A stretch of 64,000 nt of DNA from Saccharicrinis carchari (GCF_900182605.1 NZ_FXTB01000008.1:62001-126000), one strand, 5' to 3'; positions 26,887 through 35,697 are shown, counted from the stretch's first letter. Notes: a model not told the origin generated them from the letters alone. Program-made: numbers and translations.

Positions 26887-28233
26887 CTATATTCCGGTAT
26901 AAGATTGCGGCGTTATGCAACGAAGCTCCTCTTTTACCTCCTCCGAAACGTCTAATCCATTAATGAACTCGGCAATAGTTATACCGTTAATTCCTTCGTT
27001 GGTACGGGTAAGCGCCTTTAAGGCTTCGTAGGGGTTGGGATAGCCTTCGCGCCTTAAAATAGTTTGAATACCTTCTGCTACCACGGCCCAGTTGTTCTCC
27101 AGATCCTCATCAATGGCTTCCCTGTTGAGCAGGAGTTTACCCAGCCCTTTTTGTAAGGACTGAATGGCAATTACGGTATGGGCAATGGGTACCCCAATAT
27201 TTCGTAATACCGTTGAGTCGGTCAGGTCGCGCTGTAATCTGGAAACCGGCAACTTGGCCGACAGATGTTCAAACAAACTGTTGGCAACACCCAGGTTGCC
27301 CTCGGCGTTTTCAAAGTCGATAGGATTCACCTTGTGGGGCATAGCGCTGGAACCTACTTCCCCTTTTTTAATACGCTGTTTAAAATATTCCATCATAATA
27401 TAAATCCAAAAATCTCTGGAAAGATCCAACATGATGGTGTTCAGGCGTTTTAAATTATCAAAGATGGCGGCCAGATTATCGTAATTTGAAATCTGCGTGG
27501 TATATTGTTCACGATCCAGTTTAAGTATGTCGTTTACAAAGTGGTTACCAAAATCTACCCAGTTAATATGCGGATAAGCCACTTTATGTGCATTAAAATT
27601 ACCTGTAGCTCCCCCAAATTTAGCCGAACAAGGCACTCCTTTCAACAATGACATCTGTGTTTTTAAACGTTCCACAAACACCATCATCTCTTTTCCTAAA
27701 CGGGTTGGCGATGCAGGTTGCCCATGGGTTTTGGCCAGCATCGAAACATCTTTCCAATCTTCGGCCAGGCCAGCCAATTTGGCTATCAATTCCTCTAATA
27801 AAGGGTAGTACATTTCATTAACCGCATCTTTTAGCGACAAAGGAATGGCCGTATTGTTAATATCTTGCGAAGTAAGCCCAAAATGGATAAACTCCTTATA
27901 TTCCTCCAATTTCAGAGTATCAAATTTTTCCTTGATGAAATACTCAACAGCCTTTACATCGTGGTTAGTTATACTTTCAATTTCTTTGATGCGTTCGGCA
28001 TCCTCTAACTGAAAATCGGTATAAATATTTCGCAAGGCTTTGTACAAGCTTTTATCAAAGTTGGCTAACTGAGGTAAAGGTTGCTCGCACAGGCTTATAA
28101 AATATTCTATCTCAACCAAAACACGGTATTTAATCAGTCCGTATTCCGAAAAATAAAGTGCCAATCCATCCACTTTGTTTCTATAGCGTCCATCAACCGG
28201 TGAAATTGCCGTTAATAATTGTATATCCATCAT
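26887..28233 (-). CDS. purB: Adenylosuccinate lyase
   Basis: PurB catalyses two steps of purine synthesis: release of fumarate from SAICAR and from adenylosuccinate. The 448-aa protein has the N-terminal TAISPVDGRYRNKV, a conserved THGQPASPTRLGKE segment with catalytic His, and the fumarase/aspartase signature GSSAMPHKVNPIDFENAEGN. Two ATGs stand side by side at 28233 and 28230. This is a standard housekeeping gene with its own terminator. Confidence 0.97.
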   Translation of the reverse strand: MMDIQLLTAISPVDGRYRNKVDGLALYFSEYGLIKYRVLVEIEYFISLCEQPLPQLANFDKSLYKALRNIYTDFQLEDAERIKEIESITNHDVKAVEYFIKEKFDTLKLEEYKEFIHFGLTSQDINNTAIPLSLKDAVNEMYYPLLEELIAKLAGLAEDWKDVSMLAKTHGQPASPTRLGKEMMVFVERLKTQMSLLKGVPCSAKFGGATGNFNAHKVAYPHINWVDFGNHFVNDILKLDREQYTTQISNYDNLAAIFDNLKRLNTIMLDLSRDFWIYIMMEYFKQRIKKGEVGSSAMPHKVNPIDFENAEGNLGVANSLFEHLSAKLPVSRLQRDLTDSTVLRNIGVPIAHTVIAIQSLQKGLGKLLLNREAIDEDLENNWAVVAEGIQTILRREGYPNPYEALKALTRTNEGINGITIAEFINGLDVSEEVKEELRCITPQSYTGI

Positions 28234-28255
28234 CTATTCATAATTTTTAAAAATA

Positions 28256-28263
28256 CAAAAATA
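28256..28263 (-). promoter_or_regulatory. Bacteroidetes -7 element for purB
   Basis: On the minus strand this reads TATTTTTG, an exact match to TAnnTTTG, 22 bp before the purB ATG. A -33 element at the right distance is not clear. Confidence 0.45.
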
Positions 28264-28371
28264 GTAATTTTTGAATAAGGCATGGCCAAAGGAGGTATTT
28301 AATCAAACGCATCATTTAATGATATATTAGTGAATAAAAAAAGTGCTGCTGAAGCTAAAGTTAAAACAACA

Positions 28372-28403
28372 CTTGCCTATAAGTTAAAAAGGTCTTAATT
28401 TTG
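28372..28403 (+). promoter_or_regulatory. Bacteroidetes promoter upstream of the TPP riboswitch
   Basis: CTTG at 28372-28375 and TAATTTTG at 28396-28403 are 20 bp apart, matching the TTTG-N19-21-TAnnTTTG consensus with one mismatch in the -33 box. Transcription would start at about 28409, just before the riboswitch. Confidence 0.65.
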
Positions 28404-28417
28404 TCGTCATTATCTAC

Positions 28418-28490
28418 AATGGGGTGCCCGCATCAAAGCAGGCTGAGATTATACCCTTGGAACCTGGGCAGGTAATGCTGCCAAGGGAAA
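28418..28490 (+). promoter_or_regulatory. TPP (thiamine pyrophosphate) riboswitch, THI element
   Basis: The conserved segments occur in order: GGGGTGCCC, then GCTGAGATTATACCC, then GAACCTGGGCAGGTAATGCT and CCAAGGGA. They form the two arms of the THI-box aptamer. It ends about 54 nt before the ATG of the TonB-dependent receptor. No terminator hairpin with a T-run is seen between aptamer and start, so control is more likely at translation initiation (inference). Confidence 0.95.
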
Positions 28491-28543
28491 GAGCTATCTC
28501 CAATTTTCCTCATTGCAGTATTTATTAATTTAAAACTGTAATA

Positions 28544-30976
28544 ATGAAAAAATTATTCCTTTCAATTTTAGTATGTATTGCCTCCCTTCAATTGGCCTGG
28601 GCACAATACAGTGTTAGCGGTAAAGTAACCGATACACAAAACAATCCATTAATCGGAGCAGCCGTGCTGTTAAACTCCCAAGGCATGGGAACAGTTACCG
28701 ATGTCAACGGTAACTTTATTATTAACAACCTTAAAGCCGATAATTACGAGCTGCATGTATCCTATCTAGGGTACAAACAAAAAAAACGTCAGCTGGTGGT
28801 TGAGCGCGATGTAAAACTGCAAATTGTGCTTATAGAAAAATCTGTACTCACGGGCGAGGTGGTTGTTACCTCCATCAAGGCCGGCAACAAAACGCCGGTG
28901 GCTAAAACCAACGTTTCACGGGAGGAGCTGAAAGCCCTCAACGCAGCCGATGATATACCGCTGCTACTGAGTATGACACCCTCGGTAGTTTCCTCAACGG
29001 AATCGGGTATCGGCGTAGGCAACAGCAGTTTTAGGATAAGAGGTACCGATGCTACCAGGATAAATATCACGGTCAACGGTATTCCGCTCAACGATTCCGA
29101 AAGCCAGGGCGTTTACTGGGTTAACATGCCCGACTTTTCCTCCTCGGTAGGTGAGGTGCAGGTGCAACGTGGCGTGGGAACTTCCACCAACGGGGGCGCA
29201 GCCTTTGGTGCCAGCATCAACTTTAACACCACCGGTTACCATGCCGAGCCTTTTACCGAAATAAGCTCTACCGCAGGATCTTTTAACACCTTCAAAAACT
29301 CCATCAACGCCAGCACAGGCTTATTAATGGATAAATACTCCTTCGATGTGAGATATAGCGATCTCCAGTCCGATGGCTATGTGGATTATGCTTTTTCCGA
29401 TCATCAATCGCTATACATGAGCGCCACCATGCACTTGGAAAACAGCTTTATAAAAGCCAACATTATCCATGGCGACCAACGCACCGGCATCAGTTGGTGG
29501 GGCATTGACAAGGATATGCTAAAAACGGACAGGACGTACAACCCCGCAGGCCAGTACACCGACGAGTATGGCAACGAACGCTATTACGAGGATCAAACCG
29601 ACAACTATATACAAACGCACTATCAATTATTTTACAGCCAAAACATTGGCAGTAAATGGCTGGCAAATACCGCCTTACACTACACGGATGGGGAAGGTTT
29701 TTATGAGCAATACAAAGAAGATGAAGAATTTGAAGCTTATGGTTGGCAACCTGAAATCCGCCAATCGGGCGATACGATAACATCTAGCGATATGATCCGC
29801 CAGAAATGGCTGGCCAGCGATTTTTATGGCTTCACCGCATCTTTGAATTACCACGATGAGAACCTGCAAATGAATTTTGGCGGCGGCTGGAACAAACACG
29901 ACGGCGACCACTATGGAAAAGTAATCTGGGCACGTTATGGCGGCACCTCGGAAAAAGAGGACGAGTGGTATCGCAACAAGGGCGTAAAAAGGGATTATAA
30001 CGTATATGCCAAAGTAAATTACCAGATAAGTCCAAAGCTCAATGTTTTTGGCGATTTGCAATACCGTGGGATAGAATATACGATGAGCGGCCTCGACGAT
30101 GATTTAACCGATCGCAACTTAGCACGGTTAGACCAACACCATCAATACGATTTTTTCAACCCCAAGGCCGGTGTTTTTTATAGCCTAAACCGAAACCATC
30201 AGATGTATGCCTCCTATGCGGTAGCCAACCGCGAAGCTGCCCGTGCCGATTTTAAAGAAGCAAGGGGCGATGCCAAGGCTACTCCACAACCCGAAAGGCT
30301 GAACGACGTGGAGGTGGGCTATCATTACAAATCGGCCAAGCTGGCAGCCAACATCAATTTTTATTACATGTTTTATAAGGATCAGTTGATACCCACAGGC
30401 GAAAAAAGCAGCGTGGGTTATACCATCATGACCAATGTAGAAGATAGCTACCGCACCGGGGTGGAGCTGAATTTGGGTGTACAAATTCTACCCAGGCTTA
30501 GATGGGACGGAAACGCTACCTTTAGCAAAAATATTGTAAAGGACTTTGTACATACCTTCGATCCGGATGGGAATCACGAAACCAATAACAATGTGCTTAC
30601 TTATTATGGCGACACCCAAATAGCCTACTCGCCCGGCGTGATAGCCAATAGCACCTTCAATTTTGACGCCCTTAGCAATACCAATATTAAATTGATAACT
30701 AAACATGTGGGCGAACAATATTATGACAATACCGAGACAGCATCGCGCAAGCTAAGCGATTATACCGTTTTTAACGCCATAGCTACACAAGCATTTTATC
30801 CAGGCTGGATGAAGAAAGTAGAGCTGCAATTGAGTGTTAACAATCTTTTTAACACCCAATATGTGAGCAATGCTTACGGTGGAAGCTATGCGTATAACGG
30901 TGAAGAAATATTCTGGGCGGCTTATTTTCCCCAAGCCGGAACGCACGCCTTTTTAAGAGTCAGGTTGCTGTTTTAA
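28544..30976 (+). CDS. TonB-dependent outer-membrane receptor, probably for thiamine
   Basis: The 810-aa protein has a signal peptide (MKKLFLSILVCIASLQLAWAQ), a carboxypeptidase-D-like domain at ~22-108 (YSVSGKVTDTQNNPLIGAAV), a plug domain at ~115-225 with RIRGTDATRINITVNGIPLN, and a long beta-barrel ending in the aromatic LRVRLLF. It imports a small ligand through the outer membrane with TonB energy. The TPP riboswitch directly upstream shows that it is shut off when TPP is plentiful, so thiamine or a precursor is the likely substrate, as for the TPP-regulated receptor of Bacteroides. No SusD partner, inner-membrane transporter or thiamine biosynthesis gene follows; it is a single-gene unit. 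Confidence 0.92.
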   Translation: MKKLFLSILVCIASLQLAWAQYSVSGKVTDTQNNPLIGAAVLLNSQGMGTVTDVNGNFIINNLKADNYELHVSYLGYKQKKRQLVVERDVKLQIVLIEKSVLTGEVVVTSIKAGNKTPVAKTNVSREELKALNAADDIPLLLSMTPSVVSSTESGIGVGNSSFRIRGTDATRINITVNGIPLNDSESQGVYWVNMPDFSSSVGEVQVQRGVGTSTNGGAAFGASINFNTTGYHAEPFTEISSTAGSFNTFKNSINASTGLLMDKYSFDVRYSDLQSDGYVDYAFSDHQSLYMSATMHLENSFIKANIIHGDQRTGISWWGIDKDMLKTDRTYNPAGQYTDEYGNERYYEDQTDNYIQTHYQLFYSQNIGSKWLANTALHYTDGEGFYEQYKEDEEFEAYGWQPEIRQSGDTITSSDMIRQKWLASDFYGFTASLNYHDENLQMNFGGGWNKHDGDHYGKVIWARYGGTSEKEDEWYRNKGVKRDYNVYAKVNYQISPKLNVFGDLQYRGIEYTMSGLDDDLTDRNLARLDQHHQYDFFNPKAGVFYSLNRNHQMYASYAVANREAARADFKEARGDAKATPQPERLNDVEVGYHYKSAKLAANINFYYMFYKDQLIPTGEKSSVGYTIMTNVEDSYRTGVELNLGVQILPRLRWDGNATFSKNIVKDFVHTFDPDGNHETNNNVLTYYGDTQIAYSPGVIANSTFNFDALSNTNIKLITKHVGEQYYDNTETASRKLSDYTVFNAIATQAFYPGWMKKVELQLSVNNLFNTQYVSNAYGGSYAYNGEEIFWAAYFPQAGTHAFLRVRLLF

Positions 30977-30984
30977 GCATAAAA

Positions 30985-31034
30985 AAACCGCCTAATGATT
31001 ACTTGCCTTAGGGCACCTGGTCATTAGGCGGTTT
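30985..31034. terminator. Terminator between the TonB receptor and xseB
   Basis: A perfect 14-bp stem (AAACCGCCTAATGA at 30985-30998, complement at 31021-31034) with a 22-nt loop. On the minus strand it is followed by seven T, so it ends the xseB transcript well; the plus-strand tail is only TTTATAAAA, weaker for the receptor gene. Confidence 0.85.
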
Positions 31035-31089
31035 ATAAAAAGTTAGCTAATACAATATATCATTTCTTAATAAAACCAACATACCGTCA

Positions 31090-31290
31090 CTACTCTTCAA
31101 TTTCCTTAAGTATATTCTCAACTTCTATTTCGGTGTTGTGAAGCTTTTCCTTGCAAATTTTCAGCAGAACCGAAACTCTTTTTACTTGCTCGGCCAGCTC
31201 ATCCACATCCAAACTGTTATCTTCAATTTTTTCCAGTATATTTTCAATTTCCGCTATGGCATCCACATAGCTCACTTTTTTTTTGGTCAT
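31090..31290 (-). CDS. xseB: Exodeoxyribonuclease VII small subunit
   Basis: The 66-aa protein is of normal XseB length and has the pattern SYVDAIAEIENILEKIEDNSLDVDELAEQVKR, which forms the helical pair that binds XseA. ExoVII degrades single-stranded DNA. The large-subunit gene xseA is not next to it; instead the gene 6 bp upstream is a sensor kinase. Identification rests on the whole short sequence. Confidence 0.88.
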   Translation of the reverse strand: MTKKKVSYVDAIAEIENILEKIEDNSLDVDELAEQVKRVSVLLKICKEKLHNTEIEVENILKEIEE

Positions 31291-31296
31291 TCTACC

Positions 31297-32943
31297 CTAA
31301 TTTAAACTATAATTAGCACTAAGTGGTACGGTAAACTTAAAAACACTTCCTTTTTCGAGCTTACTCTCTGCACTAATAACACCTTTATTTATCTCTACAA
31401 ATTCTTTACACAAGGCCAGTCCCAAACCAGTTCCTTTTTCATTTAAGGTACCTGATGTACTAATAGTGGCATCTACCCTAAAAATTTTGCCCAAGTTGTC
31501 GCGGCTAATACCAATGCCACTATCACTAACGGATATTTCTATCTGGTCCTTTTTTCTTTGCGCCGTTACCCTAACTACACTACCCACACGGGAAAATTTT
31601 ATGGCGTTGCTTACCAAATTACGCAGTACTGCACTAAACAAATCCCTATCGGCCCAGGCAATTAAATTATTTTCAATATCCACAGAAATGAGGATATCTT
31701 TTTCTTCTGCATTAATCTTTAATACGGATATAACATTAATCGTAAGCAATTTTACATCTAACTTTTCGGGTTTGTATTCCGTTGTTCCCAACTGAGTACG
31801 CGACCATTGCAACAATGTTTCTACTAAGGAATATAATTTACGTGTTGAATTATGGATTGATTTACTGTATGCCATAATTTCCTTAGGGCTTTTACTCTCC
31901 ACTTGCAAGGTAAGTACTTCTGAAAAACCCATCAATGAATTAAACGGACTTTTTAAATCGTGCGCTATAATAGAAAAAAACTTATCCTTTGTAGCATTCA
32001 AATCTTGCAATTCCCTATACTCACGTTTCAGTTTTCTATTTACCCTGACTTTATAGCTAAAAAGGATAAAAACTACTGTTAATAATAACATTAAAATTAC
32101 AACAAGTACCGAATAGTAGGAAATTCCATACTTATTAAAAAAAACCTCCATACGCGATGTACGAACAGGTGAGGATACTACGCCCAAGGTACCCTTACCT
32201 GGTTCCATGGGCTGGGTAGCCCTTGCATACAAAAGTTTTTGCGAATTGTTTCGTACAATTGTATCGTGCAGAGCATCGCTTTTATTTTTATAGTATAAAG
32301 CAGCCTGGTAATCTTCCATTTTTTCGTACAGTTCCGAAAAAAACAGAAAGCAGTCTTTTTTGAGTATATCTGCATTTACAGAAACAGCCGCCTCCAATGC
32401 TTTACGTCCATAAAAGGTTGCTTTTGAAATCTCACTTAAACCAAGATTAACCCTGGCCATTATAAGAAAAGATTCTGCGTTGAGTTGAGTAGGTGTTTTT
32501 TGCGGCAATTGATTCAAAAAACGTAACATTAAGGTATGGGCTGCAGAGTAATTTCCGCTATGAAGGTAGAGTTTTGCAATAGCAACATTCGATTCCAATA
32601 TACGCGATGAGTCGTCTTTATCTTCATAATATTGCTTACTTTTTGTGAGATAGGAAAGCGCACGTTCAAATTGATTATCCTTTAGCAAAACCTTGCCTAT
32701 CTCTTGATTCAATATTGCCTGGCAGTCCAGCCCCCGGCAATTATCGAGTTCATTTTGCAGGATTTCAATAGCTTTTTGGTTCAGATTAACGTTAACATAG
32801 GAGCTTGCTCTTTGCAGCGCTTTCGAGTCTACAAACCGTGCAATCCTATTATGTTGCTCATCTGAATTTTGATTTGTACCGCATACCCGTATCGGTAGCA
32901 AAACCAGGCACACAGCTAATAATCCTTTTAGTAGATAATACAT
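31297..32943 (-). CDS. Sensor histidine kinase with TPR-containing periplasmic region
   Basis: From ATG 32943 the protein is 548 aa (MYYLLKGLLAVCLVLLPIRVCG signal peptide); the frame could begin 8 codons earlier at TTG. Residues ~25-225 carry tetratricopeptide-like helices, one membrane segment lies near 260-285 (YSVLVVILMLLLTVVFILF), a short coiled coil follows, then the phospho-acceptor His at about 325 (FFSIIAHDLKSPFN), and an ATPase domain with N-box LVSNAIKFS and G-boxes DSGIGIS and GTGLGLAL. There is no receiver domain, so it needs a partner, which is not adjacent. It lies 6 bp upstream of xseB. Confidence 0.92.
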   Translation of the reverse strand: MYYLLKGLLAVCLVLLPIRVCGTNQNSDEQHNRIARFVDSKALQRASSYVNVNLNQKAIEILQNELDNCRGLDCQAILNQEIGKVLLKDNQFERALSYLTKSKQYYEDKDDSSRILESNVAIAKLYLHSGNYSAAHTLMLRFLNQLPQKTPTQLNAESFLIMARVNLGLSEISKATFYGRKALEAAVSVNADILKKDCFLFFSELYEKMEDYQAALYYKNKSDALHDTIVRNNSQKLLYARATQPMEPGKGTLGVVSSPVRTSRMEVFFNKYGISYYSVLVVILMLLLTVVFILFSYKVRVNRKLKREYRELQDLNATKDKFFSIIAHDLKSPFNSLMGFSEVLTLQVESKSPKEIMAYSKSIHNSTRKLYSLVETLLQWSRTQLGTTEYKPEKLDVKLLTINVISVLKINAEEKDILISVDIENNLIAWADRDLFSAVLRNLVSNAIKFSRVGSVVRVTAQRKKDQIEISVSDSGIGISRDNLGKIFRVDATISTSGTLNEKGTGLGLALCKEFVEINKGVISAESKLEKGSVFKFTVPLSANYSLN

Positions 32944-33050
32944 TTGTAAATTAAATCTAGGCGGCAAACGCCAGTAAAGATATAAAAATGATTCAAATAC
33001 AAAAATATTGCCACCTGATTTTACAAAAACAGCAATCTTACATAAGCCTT

Positions 33051-33659
33051 TTAATCGAGGCCTTTATATTTTTGCTTTAGCTTATTTAAATCCCGTGCTA
33101 ATGTCTGCTCACGCTCTAATGCCCACTTTCTATGTGCATCAAACTCCTCTTGCTTATCATGCAGTGATTCCTTTGTTTTAATGGTTATCGCATTACTTCG
33201 CTTAAAAAGAAATATGGCCACCAACAATGCTAAAATAAGCACAAATATTATCGTCCAAACCATTGTACTGTATGTACCTTTGGTTAATCGCATACCAATA
33301 AAAGCAAAGCTGTCTTTTTCGTTGGTGGCTACTTCTAACTCTTGGTTGGTTTCTTGCAAACTTGATTTGAGTACATTTATTTCTTTTTGTTGTTCCTGAA
33401 CATTATTTTCCAAACTAATAATGCTATCACTCAGTGCCTTTACCGAATCCAACGTATTGGATTTTATTTTGTATAACCAAGTGCGTCTTACCACCTGAAA
33501 GGCTTCATACGAGTTGGACTTTTTAATGATATAATCAAATTGGCTGTCCAATGTCCCTTGATCAAGACCGGATTGCTCATTTTGTTGTGCTTTTGCTTGT
33601 GTCGTATGGCCTAAAAAACAGATCAATACCAACAATGCTGATGTAAATAACTTTTTCAC
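33051..33659 (-). CDS. Exported coiled-coil protein with one membrane segment, unknown function
   Basis: The 202-aa protein starts at GTG, with a signal peptide (KKLFTSALLVLICFLGHTTQAKAQ). Residues ~30-70 hold a conserved-looking SYEAFQVVRRTWLYKIK block, ~70-120 a coiled coil, ~133-152 a membrane helix (VWTIIFVLILALLVAIFLF) and ~155-200 a second charged coiled coil on the other side. Bacteroidetes homologues are often labelled tRNA (guanine-N1)-methyltransferase, but nothing here resembles a methyltransferase; I take that label to be an error. Its upstream region is shared with the divergent tetR gene. Confidence 0.75.
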   Translation of the reverse strand: MKKLFTSALLVLICFLGHTTQAKAQQNEQSGLDQGTLDSQFDYIIKKSNSYEAFQVVRRTWLYKIKSNTLDSVKALSDSIISLENNVQEQQKEINVLKSSLQETNQELEVATNEKDSFAFIGMRLTKGTYSTMVWTIIFVLILALLVAIFLFKRSNAITIKTKESLHDKQEEFDAHRKWALEREQTLARDLNKLKQKYKGLD

Positions 33660-33751
33660 TGGAATATTTTTTTGTTGTGTTGAAAATATAACTTACAAAT
33701 ATAACGCAAAAGAAATTAAAAAATTAGACTTATTTTTTTTTCGAGAAAATA

Positions 33752-33782
33752 TTTGCCCATTTTTATAAAATAATTACCTTTG
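33752..33782 (+). promoter_or_regulatory. Bacteroidetes promoter of the TetR gene
   Basis: TTTG at 33752-33755 and TACCTTTG at 33775-33782 match both boxes of the TTTG-N19-TAnnTTTG consensus exactly, with 19 bp between. The start site would fall at about 33788, inside the palindromic operator that begins at 33781. Confidence 0.8.
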
Positions 33783-33798
33783 ACTGAACGTTCAGTCA
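33781..33798. promoter_or_regulatory. Palindromic TetR-type operator
   Basis: TGACTGAACGTTCAGTCA is a perfect 18-bp palindrome, of the form typical for TetR/AcrR family operators. It covers the end of the -7 box and the predicted start site, 11 bp before the TetR ATG, so bound regulator would block its own transcription. Confidence 0.88.
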
Positions 33799-33809
33799 CT
33801 ATATAAAAC

Positions 33810-34385
33810 ATGTCACCACGCAACGATATACAAAACATAAAGGTTCGGGAGGAAAGAAAACGCCAGATTATGAATGTGGCACTCGAAATTATTGCAGAAA
33901 ATGGCTTTGCCAATGCTTCCGTAGCCCGCATCGCCCAAAGGGCAAAGATATCCAAAGGTTTGATGTACAATTATTTCGAAAGCAAGGAAGACTTAATCAT
34001 CAACATTATGCTCGACGGGTTTAATCAATTGACCTTATCCTTTGACACCAACAAGGATGGCGTATTGACCGAGGAGGAACTGCATTACTTTATCGACAGC
34101 TCTTTTGAAACGCTGAAGAACAATATTCATTTCTGGCGTATGTATTTCATGGTGCTGCTCCAGCCCCAGGTTTATGAAATCATCACGCCCTATTTGGAAA
34201 AAACGCTCCAGCCGTTTTACGAAACTGCCATCAACTATTTTATCGACAAGGGTTACGAGGACCCCATCGCGGAAATGCGTTTTTTTGCGGCCATGATGGA
34301 TGGTGTGGGCTTGCACTTTATTCTGGATCCCGACAACTTCCCGCTGGATGGCGTGAAAAAGAAAATGCACCGGATGTTCAAATAG
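33810..34385 (+). CDS. TetR/AcrR-family transcriptional regulator with an EF-hand-like loop
   Basis: The 191-aa protein has an N-terminal TetR DNA-binding domain: RKRQIMNVALEIIAENGFANASVARIAQRAKISKGLMYNYFESKEDL (helix-turn-helix at about 36-57; quoted here only as a span, residues 17-61). The C-terminal ligand domain is helical. Residues 79-90, DTNKDGVLTEEE, match the 12-residue EF-hand calcium loop (D-x-N-x-D-G-x-L-x-x-x-E) exactly and are flanked by helices, which is unusual for this family. It probably represses itself through the operator at 33781-33798, and may control the downstream LolA/ABC genes, which run in the same direction. Confidence 0.93.
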   Translation: MSPRNDIQNIKVREERKRQIMNVALEIIAENGFANASVARIAQRAKISKGLMYNYFESKEDLIINIMLDGFNQLTLSFDTNKDGVLTEEELHYFIDSSFETLKNNIHFWRMYFMVLLQPQVYEIITPYLEKTLQPFYETAINYFIDKGYEDPIAEMRFFAAMMDGVGLHFILDPDNFPLDGVKKKMHRMFK

Positions 34386-34759
34386 GTGATTAGGTCGATA
34401 GATTGCTAGGCAGATAGGTGAATTGGCTGATAAGTTAATTGTGTTTGCATTGCCGTTGGGCAACTGATATGGGTCGAAATTCGAGTTCCGGGGTAATTTC
34501 GACCCAAACGGGACAATACACAAATCCGGTATATGGTTTCTACCCACATTGAACCCCCTAACGGGATATGGAACCGTAGCACTGTTGATGAACTTTGATT
34601 ATTAGCCACTGTAAATCATACAGAACCAACGAATATCTGTTTGATTTTTAATTAAAGGATATGAACTACACGATAAATTGCGCGGTGATTACACCGTACA
34701 TCGAACGGCATATCAGAAGAGTAAAACACTAAAAAACAAAGCAATTAAACCATACTGTC
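34386..34759. other. Non-coding stretch between tetR and the LolA-like gene, with a strong hairpin
   Basis: These 374 bp contain no credible gene. A perfect 12-bp inverted repeat lies at 34470-34481 and 34495-34506 (TGGGTCGAAATT and its complement, 13-nt loop). It has no T-run, so a terminator is unlikely; an operator or REP-like element is possible. The first ~60 bp are a low-complexity run of ATAGGTGA-like units. I find no second copy of the GAACGTTC operator and no perfect TAnnTTTG. Confidence 0.6.
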
Positions 34760-35524
34760 ATGACACGAATTGCAAAGCTATTGAAAACAATAATACCGGG
34801 AGTATTCATCTTCATGGTCACCGCTGCCGTGGCACAAGATGCCAAAGAAATAGTAAGGAAGGCCGACGAAAAGATGCAGGGCGAAGAATCCAGTATTGCG
34901 GTGATGACGATGACCATCAAACGCCCCACCTACCAACGAAACCTGGCCTTTAAAAACTGGACCAAAGGCAGCTCTTATGCCATGACACTGGTAACGGCCC
35001 CGGCCCGCGAAAAAGGGCAAACCTTTTTAAAGCGCGACCGCGAAATGTGGAACTGGAACCCGCGTATATCGCGCATGATAAAACTGCCCCCCTCAATGAT
35101 GTCGCAAGGCTGGATGGGTTCGGATTTTACCAATGACGATGCCTTAAAGAAATCATCCATTGTAGAGGATTACGTGCACACTTTACTCGGCGAGGAAAAA
35201 GTGGACAGGCAGTATTGTTATCTTATACGACTCATACCCACCGAAGAAGCCGCCGTGGTATGGGGCAAGGTAATGATGTGGATAACCAAGGACGAATACC
35301 TGCAAATGAAAGTGGAATACTATGATGAGGACGGTTATCTGGCAAAAACAGAACTGGCGCATAATATAAGCACCATCGGTGGCCGGGTATTACCTTCGCA
35401 ATTCGAGATTATACCTGCCGACAAACCCGATCAACGCACCATCGTCAACATTGAAAGCATTGAATTTAACGTGCCCATCGACGATAGCTTTTTTTCGCAG
35501 CAGCAGATGAAACGTATTCGCTAA
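34760..35524 (+). CDS. LolA-like outer-membrane lipoprotein-sorting protein
   Basis: The 254-aa protein has a signal peptide (KTIIPGVFIFMVTAAVAQ) and the fold-type signature of the outer-membrane lipoprotein-sorting family: ADEKMQGEESSIAVMTMTIKRP, then a KGQTFLKRDREMWNWNPRISRMIKLPP block and SQGWMGSDFTNDD. These periplasmic half-barrels carry lipids or lipoproteins between membranes. The gene is followed by two FtsX-like permeases, a LolD-like ATPase and an outer-membrane barrel, so it is probably the shuttle of that transporter. It differs from housekeeping LolA in length and in these blocks. Confidence 0.87.
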   Translation: MTRIAKLLKTIIPGVFIFMVTAAVAQDAKEIVRKADEKMQGEESSIAVMTMTIKRPTYQRNLAFKNWTKGSSYAMTLVTAPAREKGQTFLKRDREMWNWNPRISRMIKLPPSMMSQGWMGSDFTNDDALKKSSIVEDYVHTLLGEEKVDRQYCYLIRLIPTEEAAVVWGKVMMWITKDEYLQMKVEYYDEDGYLAKTELAHNISTIGGRVLPSQFEIIPADKPDQRTIVNIESIEFNVPIDDSFFSQQQMKRIR

Positions 35525-35613
35525 CAGGTGGCTGCACGAGAATAGCTATTTTTCCAGTCTTTGATAAGAAGAGGTCAAAGACAAGGCTTTCGAAGTTTTA
35601 AAAACAAGGAGTT

Positions 35614-35621
35614 TACCTTTG
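35614..35621 (+). promoter_or_regulatory. Possible internal -7 element upstream of the permease genes
   Basis: TACCTTTG matches TAnnTTTG exactly and is identical to the -7 box of the tetR promoter. A weak TTTC lies 22 bp upstream. It stands in the 173-bp gap between the LolA-like gene and the first permease. Confidence 0.35.
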
Positions 35622-35697
35622 TAAATGACTGTTTTTTAAACGAGAGTAACGCAGTAATTGGCCTATTCTTGCAAAGACTAACTTAAAAACCAACATC

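Noticed and set aside
33051-33659. Annotation as tRNA (guanine-N1)-methyltransferase
   Set aside because: The sequence shows a signal peptide, coiled coils and a membrane helix, with no methyltransferase motifs.
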